Source: an uncultured bacterium (GTDB taxonomy: Bacteria; Verrucomicrobiota; Lentisphaeria; Victivallales; UBA1829). From it: a stretch of 64,000 nt of DNA. The stretch is from NCBI GenBank assembly GCA_902802585.1, contig CADCMR010000007.1:27647-91646 (forward strand), written 5' to 3'. Position numbers and translations under genes: made by a program. Shown here piece by piece: positions 17,901 through 27,355 of this stretch; the stretch's first letter is position 1; the number at the start of each line of letters is the position of its first letter. The notes under the pieces are model-generated. The model saw only the letters and a program-made list of their open reading frames with translations. It was not told the DNA's origin and did no database searches.

Positions 17901-18530
17901 ATGAAACACTTGTTCCTTCTCTTCGCGGCGGCCGCGGCTCTCATCTGCACGGCTTGCTCCACTCCGTCCATCACCAACACGGCACGCAACTCCGTGGAAG
18001 AAATGCTGCTCAGCGCGGTTGTGGAACGCGGCATCTCGTCCATCGACTTCGAGTCCTACGCGGGCAAGAAAGTCTTCATGGACTACTCGAACCTGGCTCC
18101 GCAGGTCGACAAGGAATTTCTCATGGCGTACATTGAGCTGCATCTCGCCCGCTTCGGCACCATCGTGGTGAAGGATGCCGCCGACGCCGACTACGTCTTC
18201 AAGGCAACCAGCAGCGTGCTCGCCACCGACATGGACAAGTTCCTCCTCGGCATCCCGTCCCTCCCGATCCCGATCCCGTGGGCAAACCTCTCCATCGTGA
18301 TCCCGGAAATCCCGATTCTCATGCGTCTCCAGCGCACCGCATGGGGGCGTTTCTTCTTCAACATCATCGACGCCAAGACCAACGAACCCGTCCAGATCGT
18401 GGACGGCGCCCGCTCGGAAGCCTCCGTCAACAACTGGGTCGTCTGCTTCATCCCGTTCAAGACGCACAGAACCCCGATCGGCGACGACAATCCTGGAAAA
18501 GTTCACTTCATCTGGTTCTGGGAAGACTGA
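17901..18530 (+). CDS. Lipoprotein of unknown function
   Basis: The 209-aa protein has a lipoprotein signal (LFLLFAAAAALICTAC; lipobox with Cys19). The mature part is alpha/beta. It includes a strand/helix region around FESYAGKKVFMDYSNLAPQ, which recalls proteins that test for a periplasmic or outer-membrane partner, and a hydrophobic segment, PSLPIPIPWANLSIVIPEIP. I do not recognise the family with certainty. It is a single gene between its own promoter and terminator. The start is ATG 17901; the in-frame ATG at 17871 would add ten residues before the signal. Confidence 0.8.
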   Translation: MKHLFLLFAAAAALICTACSTPSITNTARNSVEEMLLSAVVERGISSIDFESYAGKKVFMDYSNLAPQVDKEFLMAYIELHLARFGTIVVKDAADADYVFKATSSVLATDMDKFLLGIPSLPIPIPWANLSIVIPEIPILMRLQRTAWGRFFFNIIDAKTNEPVQIVDGARSEASVNNWVVCFIPFKTHRTPIGDDNPGKVHFIWFWED

Positions 18531-18920
18531 GAAAGGCGGAGCCTCCACTGCGACAGCGCCGTTTTACATCGGCATGTCGTGGCGGAGGCATCTCACTCCA
18601 GATCATGATCCGATTCACTGCGTCCGGTTCCATGCGAGCCGGACGTTTTTTATAACGCACTCATAAACGGGCAGGAAAGCGGTATGTAAAAAGACGTGTT
18701 GATATGATGAATATTTTTGATTATTGTTCAGTTAAATAATTAAGCATTGAAAAAATTTAAAAAAAATACTATCGGGATACAATTTCAGGGTGCTTCCGCG
18801 CGTTATATTTGTTTGCGTGGCCGTATCCGGTCAGGCGATTCGGACTCCAATGCAAGTCTTCCTGGGAATCCGCATCTTCAGAACCATCGAAGACTCACTC
18901 GCTGCCCGAAAGACAAAGCC
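18531..18920. other. Intergenic stretch between the lipoprotein and GT2 genes
   Basis: 390 bp without a supported gene. The first third holds a long imperfect inverted repeat and the terminator at 18622-18651. From about 18660 to 18790 the DNA is strikingly AT-rich compared with the surroundings. It includes TTGAAA, a 17-nt A-rich spacer and TATCGG (about 18745-18773), which may be the GT2 promoter. Nothing else was seen. Confidence 0.5.
18622..18651 (+). terminator. Intrinsic terminator after the lipoprotein gene
   Basis: Stem GTCCGGTTC/GAGCCGGAC (one wobble pair) with a 5-nt loop, followed by TTTTTT. Confidence 0.85.
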
Positions 18921-20129
18921 ATGCCGAAGCTTTCCATCATTATTCCCGTCCATAATGAACAGCCTCTCCTGAGACGCTGCATCGACTCCATCCTTTCCCA
19001 GTCTTTCAAAGATCTGGAGGTCATCTGCATCGACGATGCCTCCTCCGACGGATCCGACGGCATCCTGCAGGACTACGTGGACCATGAACCGAGGGTCCAT
19101 GCCACGGCGTTTCAGCGGCATCTTGGGACGGTCCTTGCGCGTAAGCTGGCGCTTCTGGACGCACAGGGCAAATACATCATGTTCGCCGACGCCGACGACT
19201 TGCTGCTGCCCGGCGCATGCGGTACCGCGGTCCGCCTGATCGAGGAAGCCCGTACCGACATCGTGCAGTTTTCCGTCGATTTCGAGTCAGAGCGGAAAAA
19301 CGCGAACAACCTCGAATTGTTCGCCCGCGTCTTCCGGGAGAAAGAAATGGAGTCCCATGGTACAAACATCCTGTACGACTGCTTCGTGAACCACAGGTTC
19401 ATGCATAATCTATGGAACAAGATCTACCGCGCGGAAGTCTGCAAACAGGCGGTCGACGCGATGCCGGACATCCGGCTTCACCACTACACGGACCTGTATC
19501 TGAGCTTTTTCATCCTGTTTTTCGCGGATTCCTACCGGAGCGTCATCACGAAGCCGTGCTACCGCTACCATTTCGGCGGCGGCGTATCCACGAAGGTCCC
19601 GGACGGCGAACAGTTCAGGGATCTCTGCGAGGTCAGCAGGGCATTTCCGCTGATGGAGAAGTTCCTGCGCGACCGCAACGCGTACGAGACGAACATTTCC
19701 GTGCTGGACGCCATCCGAAGCGTCCTGAAAAAGGACATGGTGAACAAACTGCTGACCATCCCGAACTTGACGAGCGAGATCATCTCCGACGCGATCGAAT
19801 ACTGGGGTGGCGACGTCATTTTCGATTTTTTAAGCGAGACCGGCATGTTCAAGTACCCGTGCGAAACCCGTCTGTCACTCGTTTCCGACCTGATCGAACG
19901 CTTCAAGGCGGACCAGAGGACGATCGCGAAACTTCAGTCCGACCTGGCCGAGGCTCAGTCAAAGATGCGGAAGATGTCTCCGCGCAGTTCCCAGGTGCTC
20001 CGGTCGCCGGCACGCGCCACTTCCCGGCTGGGGCATCCCTCCCCGGTGTCTTCGACGATCAAACAGGAGGTCACCTCCTCGCCGCAGAAAGTGCAGTTCC
20101 GGTTCGTCCAGAAACTGCCGAGGATTTGA
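18921..20129 (+). CDS. GT2-family glycosyltransferase
   Basis: The 402-aa protein is a GT-A fold inverting glycosyltransferase: KLSIIIPVHNEQPLLRRCID at the N-terminus, EVICIDDASSDGS (nucleotide-binding Asp), and the DxD-type motif in YIMFADADDLLLPGA. The C-terminal third is helical with a short coiled coil (LIERFKADQRTIAKLQ) and a basic, Ser/Pro-rich tail. It probably acts in surface glycan synthesis; acceptor unknown. The start is ATG 18921, where family similarity begins. The open frame upstream to 18747 is AT-rich and non-coding in character. Confidence 0.9.
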   Translation: MPKLSIIIPVHNEQPLLRRCIDSILSQSFKDLEVICIDDASSDGSDGILQDYVDHEPRVHATAFQRHLGTVLARKLALLDAQGKYIMFADADDLLLPGACGTAVRLIEEARTDIVQFSVDFESERKNANNLELFARVFREKEMESHGTNILYDCFVNHRFMHNLWNKIYRAEVCKQAVDAMPDIRLHHYTDLYLSFFILFFADSYRSVITKPCYRYHFGGGVSTKVPDGEQFRDLCEVSRAFPLMEKFLRDRNAYETNISVLDAIRSVLKKDMVNKLLTIPNLTSEIISDAIEYWGGDVIFDFLSETGMFKYPCETRLSLVSDLIERFKADQRTIAKLQSDLAEAQSKMRKMSPRSSQVLRSPARATSRLGHPSPVSSTIKQEVTSSPQKVQFRFVQKLPRI

Positions 20130-20159
20130 GGCGGTTTTTTACTGCGGGGAAGACAGTCT

Positions 20160-20193
20160 CGGAGCGGCGATTGCGTTCACCGCTCCGTTTTTT
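20160..20193 (+). terminator. Intrinsic terminator after the GT2 gene
   Basis: Stem CGGAGCGG/CCGCTCCG followed by TTTTTT. Confidence 0.88.
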
Positions 20194-20216
20194 GCGACAG
20201 AAAAATGGCTGGGAAA

Positions 20217-20636
20217 TCAGTCGTCGGAGTTGCGCTTCGAACGGAGCGCCTTGATACGACCGCGGACGGCTTTTTCCTTCAGGCGGCGTTCCTTTGAGGC
20301 TTTTGTCGGTTTGGTGGGACGGCGTTTGCGCGGCGTGGGGAGGGCGGCGAGCGCAAGCTCGCGGATGCGCTCGCGGGCGCGTTCGCGGTTCCGGGCGAGG
20401 CTGCGGCTGGAACGCTCCATGACGACGAGAAGGTCGTCCTGCATGTACGGCGCGGCGAGGGCACGGAGGCGTTCCTTCTGCTCATCGGTCAGGACCGCGG
20501 TCGCCGCGACATTCCACTGCAGGCGAACGCCGTTTTCGGTCTTGTTCTGATGCTGGCCGCCGGGTCCGCTTGAGGGGCGGACATAGTCTTCCTCGAACTC
20601 ATCTTCCGGAATGGCGAAAGGATTGGCTTCGGACAT
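20217..20636 (-). CDS. arfB: Alternative ribosome-rescue factor / peptidyl-tRNA hydrolase ArfB (YaeJ)
   Basis: The 139-aa release-factor-like protein hydrolyses peptidyl-tRNA on stalled ribosomes. It contains the GGQ catalytic motif in SSGPGGQHQNKTENGV and a long basic C-terminal tail (KRRPTKPTKASKERRLKEK) that enters the empty mRNA channel. It lacks the codon-recognition domain of full release factors. Length is typical of ArfB. It is convergent with the GT2 gene. Confidence 0.93.
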   Translation of the reverse strand: MSEANPFAIPEDEFEEDYVRPSSGPGGQHQNKTENGVRLQWNVAATAVLTDEQKERLRALAAPYMQDDLLVVMERSSRSLARNRERARERIRELALAALPTPRKRRPTKPTKASKERRLKEKAVRGRIKALRSKRNSDD

Positions 20637-20713
20637 TGGGACGGGCTCCTCGGAAAAAGACTTTCTCGAATTGAAACGGAGTATTGGCTCGCATATCTTT
20701 TTTGTTTCAAAAA

Positions 20714-21394
20714 TCAGGACTGCGCCCCGGATTCCGGGGCATCGGTTTTGCCTGCCGCCTTGTTGTTCGGCAGGGCTTCCGTCTTTTTCGCGTCCGCGGA
20801 AGCATCCTTGTTCAGCATGGCGGCGATGGCGTCGACGAAAAGACGGGCGTGCGTGACCTCGTCCGTGTCCTCCGGGGAATAGGAGATGCGGACCTTGACG
20901 AGCTTGCCCTTGTAAAGCGCGAGGTACAGCACGGAAACCATCCGCGTGGAGCCGTTCTGAATCCGGTAGAACGCCTCGTATCCGCCGCCCGAGGTTTTGC
21001 GTCCGGGGGCGTCAAGATGTTCGACCTTGATCTTCGGGTTCTGGACAGGCAGGTTCAGGATCCCCTGGTCGGTCTCCATACAGTGCTTTTCGTACATGTC
21101 CCGGTTGACCGGCTTCGCGGCGTTGTCAAGCGAATAGATGTACACGTCGGCGCAGGCTCCCGATTCGTTTTCATAGCGGACGACCGTGCCGAACACCGGA
21201 TTCTCGTTTTTGCGGACGCGGACTTTCTGGAACGTGTCGACCTGGGCGGGGAACACCAGCAGGGTGTCCTTGTCGACGAACGCCTCCATGGCGGGACGGC
21301 GGAAGATGTCCTGCGCCTCTGCGACGGAAACGCCGCAGAGGCAGAGGAATCCGGCGACCGCGCCGGTCAGGAATGTCCGGTGGAAACACGTCAT
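20714..21394 (-). CDS. Secreted protein of unknown function
   Basis: The 226-aa protein has a Sec signal peptide (TFLTGAVAGFLCLCGVSVAEA) and a single alpha/beta domain, ending in an Ala/Lys-rich tail (KDASADAKKTEALPNNKAAG). I recognise no family. Features include VFGTVVRYENESGACADVYI and FVDAIAAMLNK. Its ATG overlaps the argH stop (ATGA), so it is translationally coupled to argH, although no functional link to arginine synthesis is evident. Confidence 0.75.
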   Translation of the reverse strand: MTCFHRTFLTGAVAGFLCLCGVSVAEAQDIFRRPAMEAFVDKDTLLVFPAQVDTFQKVRVRKNENPVFGTVVRYENESGACADVYIYSLDNAAKPVNRDMYEKHCMETDQGILNLPVQNPKIKVEHLDAPGRKTSGGGYEAFYRIQNGSTRMVSVLYLALYKGKLVKVRISYSPEDTDEVTHARLFVDAIAAMLNKDASADAKKTEALPNNKAAGKTDAPESGAQS

Positions 21395-22770
21395 GACGGG
21401 ATCCGAAGCTCCTTTTTCCAGAACGCGACCTGGGTGGCGACCTGCTTGAAGCCGGTGGCGCCGTAGACGTCGCGTCCCTCGACCGCATGGGCGGGGGCGA
21501 AGAGTTTCAGCATGGAGGCGTCCGCCTCCGGGAAGACACTCTTCATTTCCTTCAGCGTGAGCTCGTTCAGGAGCTTGCCGCGGTCCGCCGCGAACTTGAC
21601 GAGCGCGCCGACCTTGTGGTGGGCGAACCGGAACGGCACGCCCTTGCGGACGAGCGCTTCGGCGAGGTCGGTCGCCATGAGCCCGGGATCGGACGCCGCC
21701 TTCAGCATCGCGTCCTTGTTGACTTTCATGGAATCGATCATGGCGGGGTAGACGCCGAGGATGGCGTGGACGGTGTCGATGGCGTCGAAGAGCGGCTCCT
21801 TGTCCTCCTGCAGGTCGCGGTTGTAGGTCAGCGGGAGGCCCTTGCAGATGGTGAGGAGTGCGGTGAGGTCTCCGTAGATGCGGCCGGTCTTGCCGCGGGA
21901 AAGCTCGGCGATGTCCGGATTTTTCTTCTGCGGCATGAGGCTGGACCCGGTGCAGAAGGCGTCGCCGAACGTGACGAACGAGAATTCCTGCGACATCCAG
22001 AGGATCAGGTCCTCGGAGAGGCGGGAGACATGCATGGCGAAGATGGAGAGCGCGGCGAGCAGTTCACACGCGAAGTCGCGGTCGGCGACGGCATCCATGC
22101 TGTTCCGCGACATCTTCGGGAATTTCAGGCGCTTGCGCACAAATTCGCGGTCGATGGGCAGGGTGGTCCCGGCGATCGCGCCCGAACCGAGCGGCATCAC
22201 GTTGATGCGCCTGCGGGCGTCGGCAAGGCGTTCCGCGTCGCGGGCGAACATTTCGACGTAGGCGAGCAGGTGGTGCGCCAGCAGGACCGGCTGGGCGTGC
22301 TGCATGTGCGTGAAGCCGGGCATGATGGTGCGTTTGTGCTCGTCCGCCTTCTTCACCAGCGCCGCCTGGAATGCGCGGATCTCCTTCATCAGGTCGTCGA
22401 TCTCGTCGCGCAGGTACAGCCGGATGTCGAGCGCGATCTGGTCGTTGCGGCTGCGTGCGGTGTGGACTCGCGCGCCCTCGGGACCGAGCGCTTCGGTCAG
22501 CGCGGTCTCGATGTGCATGTGGATGTCTTCCAGCTCGACCTTGAATTCCATTTTGCCTGCGGCGATCCTGCGCTTCAGGACCGCGAGCTTGCGGCAGATG
22601 GCGTCGGCGGATTCCTTCGGGATGATTCCGGTGGCGCCGAGCATGGCGGCGTGCACCATGCTGCCGGCGATGTCGTGTTTGTAAAGGCGTTTGTCGTAGG
22701 AAATGGACTCGGTAAAGTCCTGGACGCCGCGTTGCGTTTGTTCGGCGAATCTGCCGCCCCAGAGAGCCAT
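21391..22770 (-). CDS. argH: Argininosuccinate lyase
   Basis: The 459-aa homotetrameric enzyme cleaves argininosuccinate to arginine and fumarate. Family signatures are present: MALWGGRFAEQTQ at the N-terminus, VHTARSRNDQIALDIRLYLR, GFTHMQHAQPVLLAHHLL and the fumarase/ASL signature GSSLMPQKKNPD. ATG 22770 is preferred over ATG 22794 because it has AGGT 7 nt upstream and starts the conserved region. Confidence 0.97.
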   Translation of the reverse strand: MALWGGRFAEQTQRGVQDFTESISYDKRLYKHDIAGSMVHAAMLGATGIIPKESADAICRKLAVLKRRIAAGKMEFKVELEDIHMHIETALTEALGPEGARVHTARSRNDQIALDIRLYLRDEIDDLMKEIRAFQAALVKKADEHKRTIMPGFTHMQHAQPVLLAHHLLAYVEMFARDAERLADARRRINVMPLGSGAIAGTTLPIDREFVRKRLKFPKMSRNSMDAVADRDFACELLAALSIFAMHVSRLSEDLILWMSQEFSFVTFGDAFCTGSSLMPQKKNPDIAELSRGKTGRIYGDLTALLTICKGLPLTYNRDLQEDKEPLFDAIDTVHAILGVYPAMIDSMKVNKDAMLKAASDPGLMATDLAEALVRKGVPFRFAHHKVGALVKFAADRGKLLNELTLKEMKSVFPEADASMLKLFAPAHAVEGRDVYGATGFKQVATQVAFWKKELRIPS

Positions 22771-22829
22771 GCCGTACCTCGTGATGTCGTGCAAAAAGTG
22801 TTTCGGGTTTAGAAAAGTCTATTCATAGA

Positions 22830-22857
22830 AATATAGCACAGGATTTGGATTCATCAA
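22830..22857 (-). promoter_or_regulatory. Sigma-70-type promoter for argH
   Basis: Minus strand: TTGATG, 16-nt spacer ending TGC, TATATT, about 60 bp upstream of argH. Confidence 0.8.
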
Positions 22858-22940
22858 AGCGCATTTTTCATTTTTCCTCGTTTTTCCTCGTTTTTTCGCC
22901 GGTCCGGCGCTTTTCGCGTGCGTTTTCTTTTCTACGGGGC

Positions 22941-22969
22941 TTGACAAATCACTGTTTCACGGATATTTT
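22941..22969 (+). promoter_or_regulatory. Sigma-70-type promoter for the tandem pilT gene
   Basis: TTGACA, 17-nt spacer, TATTTT, ending about 33 bp before the start at 23003. Confidence 0.7.
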
Positions 22970-23002
22970 AATGCGGAAACGGAAAACAAACCGAAGGGTT
23001 TC

Positions 23003-25207
23003 ATGATGAATACGATTCTGCCGATCCTGCAATTCGCCGCCGGAGCACGTGTCTCCGACCTCTTCCTCTCCGCCGGAAAAAAGCCCAATGCGCGCATCCG
23101 GGGCGTCGTCGCGCCTATGGGGACGTTCGGTCCGGTCTCCGCGGAGTCCATGGACGCTTTCCGCCGGACGGTCATCGGTGAACAGGGCGAAGCGGCATAC
23201 GCGGAATCCGGAACATTCGACGCGTCGTGGCGGCTTCCGGACGGCAGCCGCATCCGCGTGAACTTCTTCCGCGCCATCGGCGGTCCTTCGGCGGCGGTGC
23301 GTCCGATCCTGAACGGCGACGACATCATGACGGCGGATCTGAACCTGCCGACGCTGCTGGACACGCTCGCGGAGGCTCCGCGCGGACTGATCCTGGTGGC
23401 GGGCACCACGGGCTGCGGCAAGTCCACCACGCTCGCCGCCATGATCAACCATATCAACCGGACCATGCCCAAGCACATCCTCACGCTGGAGGACCCGATC
23501 GAATTCGTCTACTCCGACCGGCAGTCCGTGGTCTCCCAGCGGGAGATCAACACGCACCGCGAAGGCGGGTTTTCCTCCGCGCTCCGCAGCGCGCTCCGCG
23601 AAAACCCGGACGTGATCGTGATCGGCGAAATGCGCGACCCGGAGACGATCGCGGTCGCCATCAACGCCGCGCTCACCGGACATCTCGTCATCAGCACGGT
23701 CCACACGTCCGGCTCGGTGCAGGCGGTCGAACGCATCGTCAACATGTTCCCGGAGGACGGGCGCGAACAGACCGCCGCCGACCTCGGGGCGGCGCTGAAC
23801 GGCATCGTCTCGCAGCGCCTGATTCCGTCCTCGGGCGGCGGCATGGTCCCGGCGGTCGAGATCCTGCTCGGCACGGCGCTTGTCCGCAAGCTCGTCGCCG
23901 GGCGTGACTACAGGTCGCTGGACGACGCCCTCCGCAGCAACATCGAACAGGGCATGATCCCGTTCAACCGCTCCATCTTCCGCCTGTACCAGACCGGAAA
24001 GGTCGCGCTGGATGACGCCCGGCTCGCGGCGGACAACCGCGACGAATTCGACCTGCTCGTGCGCGGCATGGAAAGCGGCGTGGACGCGTTCCGCAGCTAC
24101 TACGGCACGAAGCTCGAGGGAGCGACCGACGACACCGTGGTCGACATGCGGACCCTCTTCCTCGCTTCGCTTCAGGTGAAGGCGAGTGACCTCATCCTGT
24201 CCACAGGCGTGCGCCCAACGCTCCGCATCAACGGCGAGCTGCGCGAGCTGAACATGCCGGTTCTGGACAACGACGACGTCCGGCGTCTGCTCTTCAGCGT
24301 GATCAACCAGCGGCAGCGCGTCGAGCTGGAGGAGAACCGCGAACTCGATTTCGCGCTGTCCGTCGACTTCGGCAAAGAATTGAACATCCCGAACTCGCGT
24401 TTCCGCGTCAACGCGTTCTTCCAGCGCGGCACGCTCGGCATGGTCGCGCGCGTCGTGAACGTCAGGATCCCGACGCCCGCCCAGCTCGGACTGCCGGACG
24501 TCGTGTCCGGGCTCTGCGAAAAACGCCAGGGGCTCATCCTCATGACCGGTCCGACCGGCAGCGGCAAGTCCACCACGCTCGCCTCGCTCCTCGACGTCAT
24601 CAACCGCACGCGCAACGCCCACATCATCACGATCGAGGACCCGATTGAGTACGTGCACCGGAACATCAATTCGATCATCGAGCAGCGCGAACTGCATGCC
24701 GACACGCACAGTTTCGCCGCCGCCCTCAAATACGCCCTCCGCGAAGCCCCGGACGTCATCATGGTCGGCGAAATGCGCGACACCGAGACCATCTCCGCCG
24801 CGCTCACCGCCGCCGAGACCGGACACCTCGTCTTCGCCACCATCCACACGAACAGCGCGCCGCAGACAGTCGACCGCATCGTCGATTCGTTCCCGATGTA
24901 CCAGCAGAACCAGATCCGGCTTCAGCTCGCGAGCACGCTGCTTGCCGTGATCTCGCAGCGCCTCATCCCGAGCATCGACGGCTCCAGCCGCATCGCCGCG
25001 TTCGAGATCATGATCGGCACGCCGCCAGTGCAGGCGCTCATCCGCGAGGGCAAGACGCACCAGCTGCAGACTGTGATCGAGACCAGCCTGAAGGACGGTA
25101 TGTGTACGCTCGCGCGTTCCATGGAGGACCTCTGCGCCGACGGCCTGATCTCGCAGGACGAGGTGAAACGGTTCGCTGCCGACTACAAGCAAATCAACGC
25201 GCACTGA
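23003..25207 (+). CDS. Tandem PilT/PilU-type twitching ATPase, two copies fused in one chain
   Basis: This 734-aa protein consists of two complete PilT-family secretion ATPases end to end; ordinary PilT is about 350 aa. Copy 1 (1-365) has Walker A GTTGCGKST with Lys140, the Asp box LTLEDPIEF, Walker B PDVIVIGEMRDPET and the His box LTGHLVISTVHT. Copy 2 (about 375-734) has GPTGSGKST with Lys522, ITIEDPIEYVH, PDVIMVGEMRDTET and ETGHLVFATIHT. Both look catalytically intact. PilT drives pilus retraction as a hexamer, so a fused dimer could form a ring of three chains with fixed alternation. No other pilus gene is adjacent. Confidence 0.93.
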   Translation: MMNTILPILQFAAGARVSDLFLSAGKKPNARIRGVVAPMGTFGPVSAESMDAFRRTVIGEQGEAAYAESGTFDASWRLPDGSRIRVNFFRAIGGPSAAVRPILNGDDIMTADLNLPTLLDTLAEAPRGLILVAGTTGCGKSTTLAAMINHINRTMPKHILTLEDPIEFVYSDRQSVVSQREINTHREGGFSSALRSALRENPDVIVIGEMRDPETIAVAINAALTGHLVISTVHTSGSVQAVERIVNMFPEDGREQTAADLGAALNGIVSQRLIPSSGGGMVPAVEILLGTALVRKLVAGRDYRSLDDALRSNIEQGMIPFNRSIFRLYQTGKVALDDARLAADNRDEFDLLVRGMESGVDAFRSYYGTKLEGATDDTVVDMRTLFLASLQVKASDLILSTGVRPTLRINGELRELNMPVLDNDDVRRLLFSVINQRQRVELEENRELDFALSVDFGKELNIPNSRFRVNAFFQRGTLGMVARVVNVRIPTPAQLGLPDVVSGLCEKRQGLILMTGPTGSGKSTTLASLLDVINRTRNAHIITIEDPIEYVHRNINSIIEQRELHADTHSFAAALKYALREAPDVIMVGEMRDTETISAALTAAETGHLVFATIHTNSAPQTVDRIVDSFPMYQQNQIRLQLASTLLAVISQRLIPSIDGSSRIAAFEIMIGTPPVQALIREGKTHQLQTVIETSLKDGMCTLARSMEDLCADGLISQDEVKRFAADYKQINAH

Positions 25208-25267
25208 AGCGGTTGAGCTTTTCCGGGCGGGAAAGAGGAAGGTTTCTGTTCAAACCCGGATGATTGC

Positions 25268-27313
25268 CTACTGCGCCAGGATGGCGATGTTCTGCCAGGA
25301 GGCGAGAGTCTTGTTTTCGATCTGCCAGTAGCCCGCGAGGTTAGTGGCGTTGTTGCACCACGCGATGTCGTCTGTGCCGTCGCCGTTGAAATCGCCGACG
25401 CCCGAGAGCGTCCACTCCGCGGTGTTCACGGCGCTGAGGATCGACCACGAGCTGAGATAACCGTCGTTCACGCCCCAGATGCCGACCACGCCCTCGGCGT
25501 TGATCATGGCGACGTCGTTGACCGCATCGCCGTCGAAATCGCCCGCGCAGAGGAAATTCCATTCGTCCGGGTTCGCCACGCTGACCATGCGCCAGTCGAC
25601 CGGATCATCCACGATCCAGGTGCAATAGGCGTTGTAGGTGAGGTCGCCCGCGCCGGTGAAGCTGTTGCGCCACAGCATGTCGCACTTGCCGTCGCCGTTG
25701 AAGTCGCCGGTCGCAACCATCTCCCATTCGGGCGAGTACCCGTTAATGAGCGTCCATGTGACGCCGCTTTCCCAGTAGCCGAGCAGACCGACCGTGTCGG
25801 ACGCGCCGGTCGGATTCGCGACGAGCACATCGTCGGAGCCGTTTCCGTTGAAGTCGCCCGCGCCGAGGATTTGCCAGCCAGCGCCCTTTTTATTCAGGAC
25901 CTGCGGGATGAACGTGCTGTCCTCCTGCGTCATTTCGCCGACCACATAGCCCTCCGCGTCCATGCGGAGGAAATCGTCGCGTCCGTCCGTGTTGAAGTCG
26001 CCCGAAGCGAGGACGTTCCAGCCGTTTTCGAGCGAAAGTCCGGCGCCCCAGGTCGTGCCGTCGGCGTAGATCGTGACCGTGCCGTCCGCCTGTTTCGCGA
26101 GCATTGCCTGATCGCCGCCCGCGAAGCATCCGGTCAAGTATGGCGGGACGACGACGGGTTCCGGGATCGCGCCGATCGAGAGGGACAGGACGTCGCCGTT
26201 CAGCTTCAGCGTGTACAGGTCGTCTCCTATTTCGGCGGGAGCGTCAATCGTGAGCGTGCCGAGCGATTCTCCGAGTTCGTCGACGACCGAAACGGTCCAG
26301 GTAAAATCCGAGACGCCCCCGGCAAGCGCATAGTCGCCGTGTTCCTGCGAACCGGAGACCGTAAGCGTGCAGGCGGGCGAGCCGTGCATGAGGGAAAGAT
26401 CGTTGATGATGGCGTCCGCACCGGGCGCAAGCTGGGAAATGTCGAAGTCGAGGATGGCGCTGCCGTAGACGTTCACGGATGCGCCCCCGGCGAAGCTCAT
26501 TTGTCCGGTCAGTTTTCCGCCTGCGGAAACGACGAGCCAGCCGCCGGAGTTGACCTCGACGCCGGATACCATGCCGCCGGACTGGACCGTACCCCAGCCG
26601 TTGACCTCGACGCCGGACGCCGTGCCGCCGGAGGAGATCGTAAAGAAGCCGTCGGAATCGACCGTGACGCCGCTCGCGGAACCTCCGGACAGAACGGCGT
26701 TCCCGCCCGTAAGGACATTGACATTCCGCGCAAGTCCGCTAGAAACCAGAAACCTCCCGCCGTCCGAGACGGTGACGCCCGAGGCGGAACCGCCCACGTA
26801 AACTGTCGCGGTGCCGTTCAGATTGACTTTTTCGGCAATTCCGCCGGAGGAAACGGCGAGACGGCCGGTCTCCGCAAGCGTGAGGAAGACGCCGGATCCG
26901 CCGGACAGGAGTTCGACGGAGCCGCCGGACACGGCGTTTGCGATGTACGCCACGCCGCCGGACGAGACGGTGACGGTCCCGCCACTGTTCGCGATGAGGG
27001 ACGTCCTGCCGGACGGCCCTACGGTCATGGATCCGCCGCTCTGGATGCTGATCACGTTGGCGCTGCCGCCGGACGAGACGAGGATGCGACCGCTGCCGTG
27101 GACGGTTGTGCTGTTCGCCACGCCGCCGGGGATGTCCAGGAACCCGGCTCCGTCGACCTGCGTCACCAGCATTTTGCCGCCGGAGAAGACGGTCGCGGAA
27201 CCGCCGGAAAGGACGGATGTGTCGCTCGCCGTGCCGAACACTTCCATGCCGGTGCCGGAGCTTACGGCAAGGCCGGAGCTTGTAACGCCGCTGGAGATGA
27301 TGACGGTTGCCAT
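25268..27313 (-). CDS. Surface protein with AIDA-type repeats and FG-GAP/VCBS-type repeats
   Basis: The 681-aa protein has about 300 residues of degenerate SGG-rich repeats of the AIDA/Ag43 passenger type (VSSGGxA, VLSGGSA), predicting a beta-helix. A linker follows, then from about 395 to 670 five or more repeats of the form GDFNGDGxDD, calcium-binding FG-GAP/VCBS blades of a beta-propeller. There is no recognisable Sec signal peptide (it starts MATVIISSGVTSSG) and no C-terminal autotransporter barrel, so the export route is unclear. Adhesin function is inferred from architecture. It lies 42 bp downstream of rsmB on the same strand. Confidence 0.8.
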   Translation of the reverse strand: MATVIISSGVTSSGLAVSSGTGMEVFGTASDTSVLSGGSATVFSGGKMLVTQVDGAGFLDIPGGVANSTTVHGSGRILVSSGGSANVISIQSGGSMTVGPSGRTSLIANSGGTVTVSSGGVAYIANAVSGGSVELLSGGSGVFLTLAETGRLAVSSGGIAEKVNLNGTATVYVGGSASGVTVSDGGRFLVSSGLARNVNVLTGGNAVLSGGSASGVTVDSDGFFTISSGGTASGVEVNGWGTVQSGGMVSGVEVNSGGWLVVSAGGKLTGQMSFAGGASVNVYGSAILDFDISQLAPGADAIINDLSLMHGSPACTLTVSGSQEHGDYALAGGVSDFTWTVSVVDELGESLGTLTIDAPAEIGDDLYTLKLNGDVLSLSIGAIPEPVVVPPYLTGCFAGGDQAMLAKQADGTVTIYADGTTWGAGLSLENGWNVLASGDFNTDGRDDFLRMDAEGYVVGEMTQEDSTFIPQVLNKKGAGWQILGAGDFNGNGSDDVLVANPTGASDTVGLLGYWESGVTWTLINGYSPEWEMVATGDFNGDGKCDMLWRNSFTGAGDLTYNAYCTWIVDDPVDWRMVSVANPDEWNFLCAGDFDGDAVNDVAMINAEGVVGIWGVNDGYLSSWSILSAVNTAEWTLSGVGDFNGDGTDDIAWCNNATNLAGYWQIENKTLASWQNIAILAQ

Positions 27314-27355
27314 GGACGGGACCTTTCTTTGTTTTCGGGTGGCTGCGGACGATGC

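Noticed and set aside
18747..18920. N-terminal extension of the GT2 gene
   Set aside because: AT-rich, unlike the coding part. GT2 homology begins at ATG 18921.
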